Of a stretch of 64,000 nt of DNA, positions 26,601 through 39,400 are shown piece by piece (position 1 is the stretch's first letter; each line of letters begins with the position of its first letter). Under the pieces are notes generated by a model, which saw nothing but the letters and a program-made list of their open reading frames with translations, was not told the origin of the DNA and searched no databases. The translations under genes and the position numbers were made by a program. Source of the DNA: Aphelocoma coerulescens (Eukaryota; Chordata; Aves; Passeriformes; Corvidae); assembly GCF_041296385.1 (NCBI RefSeq), contig NC_091014.1, positions 13,429,578 through 13,493,577 of the forward strand, given 5' to 3'.

Positions 26601-29600
26601 ATAAGGAGGTGAAAACTTTGGTCAATTCCCATTTCAGGAGTGCAAAAGGATCTAAAGATGCTTTGTGATTTTACTGCTTGTACACCAGGAAACTGAACAA
26701 TGTTCTGATACTAAATGCTCTAGTCTAAAGGAGAATTAATTGTTGATCTTGTAAAATTCTTTTTGATAATCACAGCAGAATATCTCTGTACTTCATATCA
26801 ATAAAATAAACTTTACTGGAAAACAAAGTTATCACTTTATTCTATATGGTTAATAAATTATTTAAAATTATGCAGTGAACAGCACTGCCTAATTGCAGGC
26901 AGAGAGAAAGTATCATCCTAAAAAAATAAGCACACGTAGATAGTGTCTGGAATCCAGATGTGGACACTGTAATGATAATGCTGGAAGAGTGTGGCTGGAG
27001 TTCAAATTTTGCAGATTCCTGAAATCTCACAAGCTGAATAGAAACAAAAAATGGAACAACAAAAGAGATTTCCAATCCTGGCTACTTATGAAAACATGAA
27101 GAATTTGCATTTTTCTCAGCAGACGCAGTTATGTAGTGAGAATTACTTTCAACAGCTTAGTGAAAATCTACAGATTTCAAATTTTCGTTGACCAGAGCAC
27201 TCCTGTTAAAGACAATAAAATAGCCATGTGCATAAACCTAAAATGGGTTTATGCCAGAACTTGAATTCCTTACATCAGAGACTGATGGTCTGATAGGTAT
27301 GATCTCAAGGAAATAATTTCTTCTTGTGTTTTTCTTTACTTAAAAGTGGCACCACTTTAGTGCACTTTCTAATGAAATAGTAAAGAATATAATAAAGACT
27401 TTTTTGCTACACCACAGCTAATGCTGCTATGACTTCAAAATTAATTTATAATAATTTTATATGACTAAAGTGACATTGAATCACAGAACAACTATTTTTT
27501 ATCAATGAAAATCAACACCTACATTGAGGCATTTCATTTAAAATTACAGATTTAAGAAGGGAAAGAGTGAAGACTTGGAAGATAAGAAATATAATTTGGA
27601 ATTGTCTATTACATAGAAAAACTACAAAACTTTCATGTTTCCAAAAAGAAACCTCTTCAAACAGCTCTATACAGGAAGTTTAATCTATATGAAATTTTTA
27701 GCTATTATTTTTCTGTATCTAACATAGATACAAAGGAGTCAATTATCACTAATTTTATTAGACTTCCTGATATATAAGGTCAGGGATCCCCATCCAGGAT
27801 ATTGACCTATTTCTAGAAAATTCCATCTTCTATACTAAACCTCCTGACATTTATGGAAGATATGGTTGGAGCTATCATACTGGAACTCCTGGAAACAGAT
27901 GCTGGCAAAACAAATACCATGCAACACACAGACTAGGATGACCCACTCTCAGATCAACCACTCTCCAAAAACATATTTCCCCTTCAGTGTAAATAAATCA
28001 TTCCTGTATCTTGGATGAATCTTCCATTGCTACGGAGAAAGGGAAGACTTTGGCCAGCATCTCTTCTATAACATATATATTATCATTTCCATTTTGAAAA
28101 CAACTTAAAAAGAAACTTCTTAATCATCTGTAACAGCTGTTTTTTTCAAGTAATTTTTACATTTTTGTTCTTTTTCAGTTACTTATAACATAAGGCAAAC
28201 AGACATTTGCAGAACATCATTTATTATTTCACCATAGTTTCTGTAGGTGAGAAAATGAGTATTGACTGTACCAGTTGGTGAGAGTCTTCACTTGCTAGAG
28301 ACAAAAGCCACCTGAGGCTGTGACATACTAAAGAACAACTCTTCATTATTTATAGTCTCATGCTGAAAATCCCTGCCTTTCTACTGCAGACTGCAATGAA
28401 TGTACTCTCACTAACAATAACCATGTGCTAGGGTATTTCCAACTTCTGAGATTTCTGTTCACATATCTCTTTGCAACCTTCAAGGTCAGCATCTGTAATG
28501 TATCTTTGTGTTCCAGAGATATACAGATGTTGCTTCCTGTTCATACTCCAAACCAAACAGATTGACCCCAAAGTGACTCCAGTCCTGGAAGACAGCTCTT
28601 AAGAGGTGTCTTCCACCATCTATATCTGAACCATTTACTATTAATTGACTCAGTTTATCCTCTAAAATGCACAGATTTCTGCACAGATTAGCCACAGTCA
28701 GGCACCAGTGTCATGGATTGAACACTAGAAGAGAAGAAGGCAATTCCTCCCATGCAGATTCATTTTGTCATTAACAACACATATGTGGCAGAACAAAGTT
28801 CAGATTCACATAGTAAAAACCTCCTGGAAAATGGGTAAGTTCTTATGCAAACATAGCTGTACTGTTTCTAATATCTGAGCTAGTATAAAGGTGGGTCAGA
28901 TCTGTTTTCAGGAGCTGTAGGGACATTTTTCTCTTGCAGTGCAGAAATCTCCCTGTATAATTCATGCCATAACATTTAATTTCTATACCTAACACCATTT
29001 GTGCTTAGACCAGATCATAGTTTACAAGATTGCCAATGTTTCTTGAGACAGTCCAGATGACAGGGATTACATTGTAACAAAGTGTCCTGTAAAAATATCA
29101 AGCCCGATTTTCAGCTTTGCTAAGCACTTTTAATTCCAGTTGATTTGCATTGGGACTCCAGGTGCTGGCCCATCTGGCACTGATCACAATGACTCTGGTT
29201 TAGTATTTCCTATTTTTATGCAGCATTAAATTTCTAAGTCTCCAGATTAAATTCTCTCTTTCTCCATTCTCCTAAGCAAACTGGAATTTGGAGCCCACTT
29301 TAATATACTTTAACTTTTTATTTTCTCTGTCTTGGGAAGGTGTGTGATTTGTCATATCCTTTCCTTTGGAAATCAAATGCAACTAATTCATTTGCAGTCT
29401 GTAGCTGGTTATATCTGTTAGACACAATGATATATTTTTCTTAACCTTTACAAGGCTATTCCTCAGTCCTACTGGCCTAATTTTCTAACAGACCAAAAAG
29501 CAAAGCCAGGCTATGGATTCGATTCACTGCAGATTCAGAATCCCACTAAGAGTGCTAAAAAATTCCTCTAGATAATTATGGAAAGTCAGAATGCCCCTTT

Positions 29601-32600
29601 TGTTTGGGTGGGGTTTTTTTCCCCTATTTAGAAGCTTATTATTGAAGTATTAGTAAACATTTATGTTGCAGCCTGGTCTTCAGGACCAGTCAGGATGTGA
29701 AGATCATTAACACATAAAAATGAAAATGGAGCTAAGTGTTTATATATTCATATAACCTCTACTGTGGAGTGCCCAGTGATTACAAAGCATCCTCAACTTT
29801 AAATAGTAACTACACACACAGCAGCAATTCAGCCAGAAGAGAGAATGGGGCCTTAGATTATTACAAGAGAAAATTTTGTGCATGACAGTCATTGCAGAAG
29901 AAAGTGCAGAAGCAGACAATATTTCTCTGTGTACTTTGTACATCCTTTTTATTGTGGATTTCAAAAGCGTTTCAGGGTTCTTCCCATTTTTAAAGTATTT
30001 TACCTATTTTTTATGTTTCAGGCTATTTTTTTTCTTCCTCATTATTACACTGCATGTAACTCATTGCTGATATTAAGCTTTCCTGAGCCTTTGTCAGGGC
30101 ATCTACTGGTTTTGTTGCTGGATGCTTTATGTAACTCAGGAGTCAACTAAGTTTCTTTTATTATTCTTTGCTATGCTTTTCTGTCTAAATCCTGCTTGAT
30201 TGAAGACATTTTCTTCAAATATCCTGACACTTTTACACTTAATTACTTTTCTAATGTCCCAGGAATATGGGTGGTCCAGGCCATATGCATCAGCAGCTTG
30301 TGTTGGAATGAGGGAAGCTGGGCAGCTGCAGGCTCTCACACTCACTCTTGGAGCAAAGCTGCCAGAGCTTTTTCATGTAGACATTGAGGAAAATTCAAGA
30401 CATTTTAACAAAAACATGGAGACTGTGAGAATAAAATTTGTGACTAAAACTGCTTCTCTAACTCATGGAAGCAGTTCCAGTTCTGCTTTCATGAGACAGA
30501 CAGATTTTGGTCGTAAGTGCTCATGTTGCCATCTTGGTAATAGAAGCTCAGACCCCTTGCATATATTGTAAATAATTTTACAATATCTAAAATTTTTTGT
30601 AACATTATATCCACATTCATGGGCACATGCACCATACTCAATTTAAAATCCTATAGTCCTTATTGCAAGAAATTTAGAGGAGTAAAATGTGAGGCAAAAC
30701 AATGAGGGATGGAAGGATAGCTAGGAAAAAAGGGAACTTTCTCAAAGATTTTAAACTTTTTTCAAAGAACTCAACATCTTTGTCATTGCATTGTTGCTTT
30801 TTTTTTTAAAGAAATGTAGTCTTCAAGTTGCAATTCTTTTGATTTCTAAGATTCTTTTAAGTTTTTATAATTTTAAGAAACTAATTTCTAGTACTTCAGG
30901 AATGACAAAACCAGACGTTCTTCCCACTATCAAAAAATGTTATTGAGACTTAAAAAGCTTGAGTTGTTTAAAAAAATTTTTTTTGAATAAAGAAGGAAAT
31001 ATTTTCTGGAATGCAAAAGGATGAATGCTAAAATAACAGAGTGAAAAAATTAATGTTTAAAATGTACTTGTGTGGGTTTTTAATTTAATGTTGTGTATTT
31101 TCTGAGAGTAAGAGCAATATAGTCAAAGGCCAAATGAGAAAAGTACAGAAACTTCATTATGTCACCAGTTTCTCATATGCTTGAAGTTCACTTCCTTTTC
31201 ATTGCATATTTGATTTTGTTAATGAATGGTCTTATTTAGCAAGACATTTATCACACACGCAACTTAAACATGACATGAATTATTTCCCTTATTCTAGCTA
31301 GTGTTCACAATTTTCCCTAGGCATGTTTTATTCATGCAAAATGCACAATGTTCTATGCAATATCAAAATATCTATGCAAAATCTGAACATATGCAATAAT
31401 TAGTTTTATTCAATTTACAATTTTCAGTTGAATAGTAGACTCAGGATAAATATATAAACTTCTCCAAACATTAGACTTTAAATGAATTTTTTATTAGCAC
31501 TATATTTTAATTACCATTTGGGGGGGGGGGGTTGATTTAGAATTTTTTAAATTAATTTCTTTAATATTTGTTCAATATATTTCACCCAAATGCAACAAAT
31601 TCCCTGAATGAAAGACAGATTGCAAAAGGAGCATTTACTTTTTGGGCATTGTTAGGAAGAGTACAAAGCAATAGAAGAGAAAGGCACCAACACTGGGGAA
31701 GAACTTCCATTTTGATTGTCAGTCATGCCTGAGACACAAGTATATAAGAAAATATCACTCTACTGTATCTTTTCTCCCCTATCCTTCCTATAAGTATATA
31801 TCATCCTTATTGCAATAAATTCTGCTCTGCTTTGATGGGCAGAATGATTCTGCTGTAGTTTGAAAAAACAGAGAGGAAAATTCTCTTGTGTATCGCAAAT
31901 TTAAATTGCACCTTCTGAGTTTTAAGCACTAAACAGCAAGACAGGAAAAGCAAGAGAGATCCACTGCACAGACTGCTGGAAAGCACATGAGCCTTACAAG
32001 ATTTCTTTAATCAACACAGCATATGGGGTGTTGATTATTGCACATGAAACATGGTGTTCTCTGTTGCATTTTCAAACTAATACTTAGAAAGTCTAAGTTG
32101 AAAGAGATCCTAGTATGACTTCCTCTATATGCTAATAAAATGTATAATATGAAGCCAAAGCATACAAATAGTAGCTTGTTACAGAGCAGACTAGATTTTC
32201 TTTTATCAAGTAACGTTTTAAGACTAGGAAATGTATTTAATATTTAATGCATTTATTTTATATGTGCATTAATTTACATACTTAAATACAACAGCAAAAC
32301 CCACTCGTTTTTTCCTAGTACTAGGAGTCAGGAATTGCAAAAATTAAAATGGTCAATTTCTGAGTTAATTTATCTGTCTTGTGGGAGAGAGAAAACTGAA
32401 AGCCTTAGCAACACAGTATAAGCAAAAAAAGCTTGGCTTGTTGCCGAGGTCATGGGTTGTGCTATGTGAAAACTAGAGTAAGAAGCAGCACAGCATTTTA
32501 AAAGACTAGCTGTGGCAGGCAAAGAGAAAGAAAACATTTTTGTTGTAACATTGTGGGACTAAATTCAAGGCAGCATACATTTCATTCAGATGTAATTTTG

Positions 32601-32720
32601 TGATATTTTAAATGAGCACATTAAGTGAAGTCTTCTTGGATTCCCCAACCCTGTTTATTCAGCTTAATTTTTTAATACACCCTGGCCTACAAAAAAGATA
32701 CAGGCATTCTATTTTTTTTC

Positions 32721-32756
<36 letters not shown>

Positions 32757-34539
32757 CATAAAGTCTGTGTTAGATCCAAATAATGAGGTTCTTGGTCAGA
32801 ACTGTGTTTGGACAGTGACCGAATGAATAGTCTCTATGGAAATTTTCTCGACAAGGATTCTCTTAGATTTCTGTGTTCAGTGCAAAGAGTTTGTCCCAAA
32901 AGTAAAAGAAACAGCGTTCACAAGGCAGGACCTGCCAATTTTTAACTTGACTCCCCTCAGTGGTTTTTTTTTTTGCTTTCCAGTTTCAGCAGTTTGACAT
33001 ATTGAAGATACCTCATTAGTAGTTCTTTCACAAACAATTGTTTTCTAGACCACAGTGGAGAGCAGTGCCTCTGTTGGAGCTAACACTCAGCTCTCATAGC
33101 TTAGCTCCTGAAGAACCTTGTACAAATGGCCTTACACATCCATCACTGACCCTAAAAGAGAAATATAGGCAATATTTATACTCACTACTTTTCCTACTCC
33201 ATACAAGTCAATACACAATTTGCGTTCAGCAGCAAACATTGTAGCTAAACAAAAATTAATGATGGTATTTTTAAAATAGACCTTTAAACCCCCAGAAGAG
33301 TCAGAATAATTAATAGCTCAATTAGAAAGATGATGCTCCTTGGAATGGCTGAGAAACTGAACTTTCTGGACAAAAGTCTGTTGGAGATTATGAGAACTTC
33401 CATTAGTTCCAGCACTCAGAAATGATCACCTTTCCAACAGTCAGAGGCTGGAAAATAAATCTAGAAAAAAACAGAACATGTTTAAACATTTCAGAGTAAC
33501 AGTTGTACTAATATACCTTTTAATTTAAGGGACTGAAATAATTTTAAGAAAAAATGGTCTTCTAGCACAGCAGCAGCAAAAGTCATTGGTAGCATTTGTG
33601 TGCAGTAGCTGCTCTGTACCCTGCATGAAGAGTTAACGTGAGTCCTTCCTCAGTGTGTCTCACTCAATCAATTGCATATCTTGCACATGGCTAACTTATA
33701 CACAGAGGTTGTAAAAATGAAGTAGATAGAAAAGCTTTCAGCCAAGTTGAGAGATTTGGAGACCTGACTACAGCTTGGGTGTTTCAATACAGTTCATATC
33801 TCTGGTATGTTTAACATTACTGTAAAATCAGCTTTTCAATGCATTCCCAGTATTTCTTTTGTGTTCCCTGCTGAATAAAAAATTAATCCCAGAATTCTGT
33901 AGGACAGAATCATATTTTGGCTTGTACAGTTTGTTTCAGCACAGAAAATCACTGCAAATCCCAAAGTCCCAGCACTACTAATAAACTGATAACCTGAACA
34001 GGGCCTCATTGTGTGACCACAAGCTACAGAAGAAGCTAGAATTCATAAAGTCACTCTGCAATAATTCAACCACTGTGGCAGTTTTGGTGTTATTTCACAG
34101 TGCAGTTGTTTTCCATTCAAGAGGACAGCTACATTTAAGAAATGTAACTTCAGAATAACTAACTTTCATAAAGTCCATAAGGAATGCTGAGCCTGGCAAT
34201 AAAGTAAACTGAATTTAAAAAGTATTTATTCTGTAACCACACTGAGCTTGAGGGCTGAAATGACCACATTATAACTTTTTAAATAATCAAGCCGTAAATA
34301 CACAGCTGATCAACTGTGTGAGAACACAGGCCATATGCTGCTTTATCAAACATGGGGGTAACATTCTTAAACTAGAATAATATGCCAGGGGGGTGAGCCA
34401 CTACATTGCCTGTATCCATTTTCAGACACGTTTTTACTCACATCTCCTAATTCTTATAATCATGATCTGATAATTTTCTTTCCTCAGTTTTCACATGTAG
34501 TCACTTCCTATAATCTAAGAATTCTGAATTGGTAGATTT
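23661..34539. other. Long non-coding stretch, no recognised gene
   Basis: About 11 kb of AT-rich sequence. I looked on the minus strand for the downstream LRR exons expected for FBXL13 and found none I would defend. The frames at 25715-26052, 28486-28695 and 30136-30571 look like chance. Short runs include about ten G near 31520 and a run of 33 T at 32724-32756. Confidence 0.4.
32724..32756 (+). repeat. T33 homopolymer
   Basis: An uninterrupted run of 33 T on the + strand, preceded by a shorter T run at about 32711. If it is the poly-A tail of a minus-strand retrocopy, the body would lie to its right. I see no AATAAA at the expected place and no recognisable gene there. Confidence 0.9.
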
Positions 34540-34867
34540 GCAATCCCCATTCCCTCATCCCCCTGTACCACTGAGGGGAGGAGGCAGAGAATTCAGGGAT
34601 GAAGCTGAGCCCAGGAAGAAAGGTGGGGTGGGGTGAAGGTGTTTAAGGTTGGTTTTATTTCTTATTACCCTAATCTGATCTGACTGGAAATAAATTAATT
34701 TCTTCCTCCAAGTCAGGTCTGGTTTGCCTGCGATGGTAACTGGTGACCGATCTCTCCCTGTCCTTATTTTGACACACAAACCCTTGGCTGTGTTTTCTCT
34801 GTCCTGTCCAGCTGAGGTGGTAGAGCAGCTTTGGTGGGTACCTGGAGCCCAGGGTCAACCCACCACA
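34540..34867 (-). mobile_element. Avian LTR fragment, minus strand
   Basis: On the minus strand it starts at 34867 with 'TGTGGTGGGTTGACCCTGGG', continues with 'GGACAGGGAGAGATCGG' and 'AATAAGAAATAAAACC', and fades out near 34540. The same order is seen at about 7110-7450. The two copies are clearly homologous but diverged. The minus-strand frames at 34555-34858 lie inside this LTR and are not genes. Confidence 0.7.
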
Positions 34868-35987
34868 GAATCTAGATGTGTTAAAATCTGTAACTTTGCT
34901 AATGCTGAAACATTTGAAAGTGTCTGGAAAAGCAATAAAGTAAGTTCAGAGCTCTACAATACCTATACTAGTGCTTAAAAAGTTTTGTTAGGATAATTCA
35001 GCCATTCTTTAGCAGTAGAAGCAGTAGACACGTGCAAACACGTTCACAGCCCATGATTTGGCTGACAGACTGGAAAACCCAGCCTGATAAATGTTAAACC
35101 AGAAAATGCAGGCAGCTGTCCCACCTACTCAGCTAAACTACCAACATGGTATTGCTCCAGCACTTTTCAGTGCTCCTTCAGGCAATATTACCAGATTTTT
35201 ATACATCAACAGGCACAAGAAGTGCTTTTGCTACACTTTAAAGCAGAATCCCTGAAACTTCTCATGGTGTCAGAAACTTTAGGATCAAAAGCAATTCCAA
35301 CTTCTTTGTATTATTTAATAGGTCTGCTAATTCTGGAATGTTTGTAGGCTTTGCCTTCTGTTCTCTCTCATCCTTGATTCCATCACTGTGCCACGAAACA
35401 GGGATCAAATGTGCAGCTTTGAAATTACTTTAATTTGTCTTTGCTTCTACTTATACATAACACACCTTAAGAGGAAAACAAGTTTTTACATAAAATATAT
35501 TCTTCCTCATTACATACAATATAATGTTTTCTTGGTAATTGTAAAAAATTAGCAGTTTTATTTATATCTTAGTATGAGGCAGTTATAAAGTATTACTTCA
35601 ATATTTACAAAATTAAATAATATCCAAGTTTCAAGAGAATTGTGACAATGGAATTGTCTTCAGTTATCATATTCTTTTTCTTCATAGCCACATTCCAGCA
35701 CTACAATATGCCATGGCTATTAAGTGATAATACATCTACAGTTATTTTTTTTGCTTGAACTGGAGTAATAATTAACTGATTTTTAAAAACATGATACAGG
35801 AACAAAAATATACATATACATATACAATATATATAAAATATTTTTCAAAATATTAAGATAGCTACACTTACATTACAAGAATTTCTTTTCAAAAACGAAA
35901 GATGTGTTAACAGAACTTATTAAAAGTATAATTAACTTTACTACAATCCCTTGGCAATGGTTACAGAAATCTGATGTGATCTAGTAC
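34868..35987. other. Intronic-type sequence downstream of the FBXL13 exons
   Basis: AT-rich sequence left of, and therefore downstream of, the two minus-strand FBXL13 exons. I found no convincing next exon here. A short ACATATACATATACATATAC-like run lies near 35810. Confidence 0.5.
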
Positions 35988-36150
35988 CTTGTGCAGTCTG
36001 CCATATTCAGTACAAGGATATGCTTCAATGATGAAGACATCTTAAGACCAGCTTCTGTAATCTTCTGGCAATCAGCTACATGAATGTGCCTGATGTATGG
36101 GCAGCATTTACTCATCAACTTGAAACTTAGATCAGTAATTTGGTTATTCC
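35988..36150 (-). CDS. FBXL13: FBXL13 (DRC6) internal exon, LRR region
   Basis: This is the second of two consecutive internal exons of an F-box and leucine-rich-repeat protein. On the minus strand an acceptor (TTTCAACAG, exon starts at 36150) and a donor (AG|GTACTA, exon ends at 35988) frame 163 bases. They encode an LRR stretch starting NNQITDLSFKLMSKCCPY, then IRHIHVADCQKITEAGLK, ending LKHILVLNMADCT. It lines up with the human FBXL13 part I recall as NKRVTDASFKF...MADCKGITDSSL...LTVLNLANC. The phase fits the exon at 36305-36422, because the split Gly codon is completed by this exon. FBXL13 is known as the DRC6 subunit of the nexin-dynein regulatory complex in motile cilia. If the donor were skipped, the frame would meet a TAG two codons later. 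Confidence 0.92.
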
Positions 36151-36304
36151 CTGTTGAAATATTTAAGGTTCAAGTTGCATATCTGACATACATTAAGGGC
36201 ATGATCCAAATACCCACTGAAATCAGCTGAAAGATTTATTCCAAATTGTCTGAATGAATTAAAAAAATACATTATACTAACAATTATTTGATCATTATAG
36301 TAAC

Positions 36305-36422
36305 CTTCAATGCTGACCTTCAAAAGTTTACATTCAGCAAGGGCTTTCAAAGATGTGTCTGAAAATTTTGGAGAGTCAAGCAAGACAACAGACATTATCT
36401 GTTGGCATTTCTCAACCTGAGC
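36305..36422 (-). CDS. FBXL13: FBXL13 (DRC6) internal exon, LRR region
   Basis: An internal exon of the minus-strand F-box/LRR gene, lying just upstream of the exon at 35988-36150. The acceptor reads CTTTTCAAAG and the exon opens at 36422. An alternative AG at 36417 would trim two codons. The donor is AAG|GTTACT, a GT donor that is weak beyond its first two bases. The 39 codons start AQVEKCQQIMSVVLLDS, then SPKFSDTSLKALAECKLL, ending KVSIE plus one base. This matches human ALVEKCSRITSLVF...ISDCTFRALSACKLRKIRFE, as remembered, in both spacing and exon phase. It is one LRR of the substrate- or complex-binding domain. The 103-codon ATG frame that spans it (36144-36455) is only an apparent gene, because it reads into the intron. 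Confidence 0.92.
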
Positions 36423-39400
36423 CTTTGAAAAGAAAAGGTGAAATAAAACATTCATATCCTTATGCTGTCATATAAAAAAATAATCACCATATGTTCTCCA
36501 TATAAGACCAAAATGTTACAATTTCAAACAAATAGTTATAATCCATTTAACAGTAATTTCCAGCGAGCAAGTGGCACATAAACCACTGAAATTCTCCATA
36601 TAATTATTATGCTTGGGAGGAAAAGGAAAAGGAAGAAGTACCTGGAGACATGAATTATGGCAGACACCTGAGACAGTGATCTAGTTAACAATCTCTTTTG
36701 CAGAAGCCCAGAAGGGTTTTTTTTTTGATGGGCAAAATCAGTAGCAGAATGCTGTTCCCATATACTGTATTTGTTCTAAAACTGAAAAAAATGAAATGCT
36801 CTCATTTATAAACTGGAAGATCATAATTCAGATTTACCAATGAAAAAGGAAGACAAGACAACCAAGATTTTCTGAAAGTGACTGCAAGTGAGAAAGACTT
36901 ACAAGCATAATTAGATAATAGTTGTAAAAAAATTGCTTTGGGGAGAACTTTTCCTCTTAAATTGATTCTTACTTCTTTAAAGTCATTTGAGAGGATAGCT
37001 CAGTTCCAACACCAGAAAGTCTCTCAAAAAATACAGGTTTATTTTCAGTTTCTAACTTAAATACATCTGTCTATAAGAGTTAACATTCTGCTGATTAGCA
37101 AATCTTGAATCAAATTGCAGCCATTGGCAGTATTTCTGAAGACATCAGCTCAAATTTACACAAGAAATTAAATATTTATGTCTTAGTAAGCCCAACAAAA
37201 ACAATACAGGGAAAGTTTGACATCTTTTCAATACTATAACATCTTGTCATACCTAGCTGCTCACTAAAACAAGAAACGCATTAATCTTGCTAAAAGAAGA
37301 ACAGATCCATGAGATACATATTATTCTGAAATTTGAACAGCATAATCCAAAGGATCTGTTAAAAAAATGTGTCCTCTAACCAAGCAAGAGTCAGGTTCAA
37401 CATTTTCTATAGCTGACACCATTTATGGAAGTAGCAATGAATATTACTGTCTTACTATTCTACCTTTGTTTTCCCAGCCTTATGATTTATTCACCTATGG
37501 TAGATGTTGAAATTCAGTTTGAAGCAAGCTCTGAATGTAATAAACTATCTTCATTGTTTCTTTCCAGGTCCACAGTAAAATATGTGTTAAATTCAGAGGG
37601 GGTACAAGGAAAGGTCCTCTGCAATCACAATAATATTGAACTCTTCTACAGAATCCTGCATGCAGGACCACAACAACTCTGCATACTCTAACAGTGCAAT
37701 ATTTAGTGAAATTACAAATGGACAGATGGATCTGTCAATTCAGTTTATTGCTTTTATCATTCCTCTGAGACAATTCTTTAACTGCTTAAATTCAAAATAT
37801 GTCAGTTCACTCTTAGGCATACAAAGTGTTTCTTTTGACATATAAATGCTTTGTAAACGACAATTTCTTTTTAGCTTCTACAGAAAACATAGATGTGAAC
37901 CATTCCTCCCCATGAAGTAGTCCCCCCCATATTTGCATGTAGAGAGCTCACTGTTTTCCAGAGTTTTGAAGTTGTGTAATAAAACAGTTGATGGTTGAAC
38001 TTGGTGATCTTAGAGGTCTTTTCCAGCCGTAATGATTACATGATCCCACACCAGCCCTGTGCAGCTCAGACTACAGCCTCAGGAATTCATTTGCAAAACA
38101 TCCACAGAAAGTAGTCTGGCATGTCCTCCTGGGTACCAAATAAGGCCTATGGAGAGAAGAATCCAAAGAAAGAAACTTGTATTATAAATATACTGGGAGG
38201 GATTCTTGCTGTGCCCCACCTCTCCAGCTGCTGCAGAAGCCAGATGTGCTTAGCTACCTTTCCTAAGGGGAGCAGCTGTGTAAGGCACAGGCTTTGTTGT
38301 CTGACAGTGGACACCACTAGCAGACAGGAGATCATCCCAGAAAAACTAACCAGAAACTGAGCAGCAGCTGATCACACATCACGCCTCAGTATGGTAACAA
38401 TGAACCAGGAGATGCTCCCAGTTCTTGCACTTCCAGCCTCCAGCATTTGTAGCACACCTGAGTGGTCCCCACTACTACTTATCAGTGGAAACTAGAATCA
38501 AGCCTGCTTTACTTCCATCTTACACTGAGTGGGGAGATTCACACCTTGGGTTTCCGGCTCTTCTTTCTGCAAATTTAACGTTTGGATTCCTTCTGCACAT
38601 GAAGTTTTTTTAATGGAGTAACTGACTTTAAGTTATAATCAAGGCAGACTGTCTATTCTTTTCTGGCATAATGCCTCATCTTTTAACTTATGCCCAGGTT
38701 GGCTTGCTCTTTATTTTCAGGCTGAAGTGGCCTTTTAAACAGATTCTTTGTCAATTGTTTTAAATATTTTTATGTTAAATGTCTTTTCTCTCCTTCTTAG
38801 GAGATTGTGGCCCTCTTTGCACATTTTCCCTTGTGCAGAGGGATGCCAGCACTAGAAGGGAACTGGCTTCATGTCTGCCAAATGTGTTCTTAAAGTGTTT
38901 GTGCAGATCTCACAGACAGACAGACAGAATATGGTGTGGCTGATGACACCCACTGGCACTTTTAGCACTATGGATGCAAATAATCTGGTGTGTTTTGAGT
39001 TCAGGACAAGTGTGGCATATTTGTTTTTTCTACAGTGTGGCTGTAACAGCCTGCAAAATGAATGAAAACCCTACCATCAAAATATTTTACTGGTAATGCA
39101 TGGTGATATAACTCCCATCAAGTCCCATCCCTCTGACAGCTAGCTGTGTTCAAGGTGGGGTCTGATATAGTGCAGCTGTGTTACCCTGGATCAGGCTCCT
39201 CCAGGAACAGCTATACTCTAAGAAACAGATGAAGAAAAAAGAGCAGAATCTTGTGAGGTTGCAGGGGAGGCTGCAGAGAGGGATTGCACAGAAAGAACCA
39301 TCTCATAATCACTAACTGGTCAGAGCATGTAGATCCTGTTGGTGCATTCTAGGCTGCCACACCACCTCCAGCTGAGACATGTCTGTTGGACAAAAGGACA

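Noticed and set aside
30136..30571. Overlapping frames of 69-123 codons on both strands
   Set aside because: No splice pattern or family resemblance; overlapping frames on both strands argue for composition, not coding.
36144..36455. 103-codon minus-strand frame taken as a single gene
   Set aside because: It contains the FBXL13 exon at 36305-36422, but its 3' part is intron; the exon ends at the donor at 36305.
36972..37060. Minus-strand frame with LSGVGTELSSQ and a GAA|GTAAGA donor, somewhat like the FBXL13 LSGTDIS motif
   Set aside because: It lies on the wrong side of the two known exons for that motif, and its donor phase does not join to the exon at 36422.
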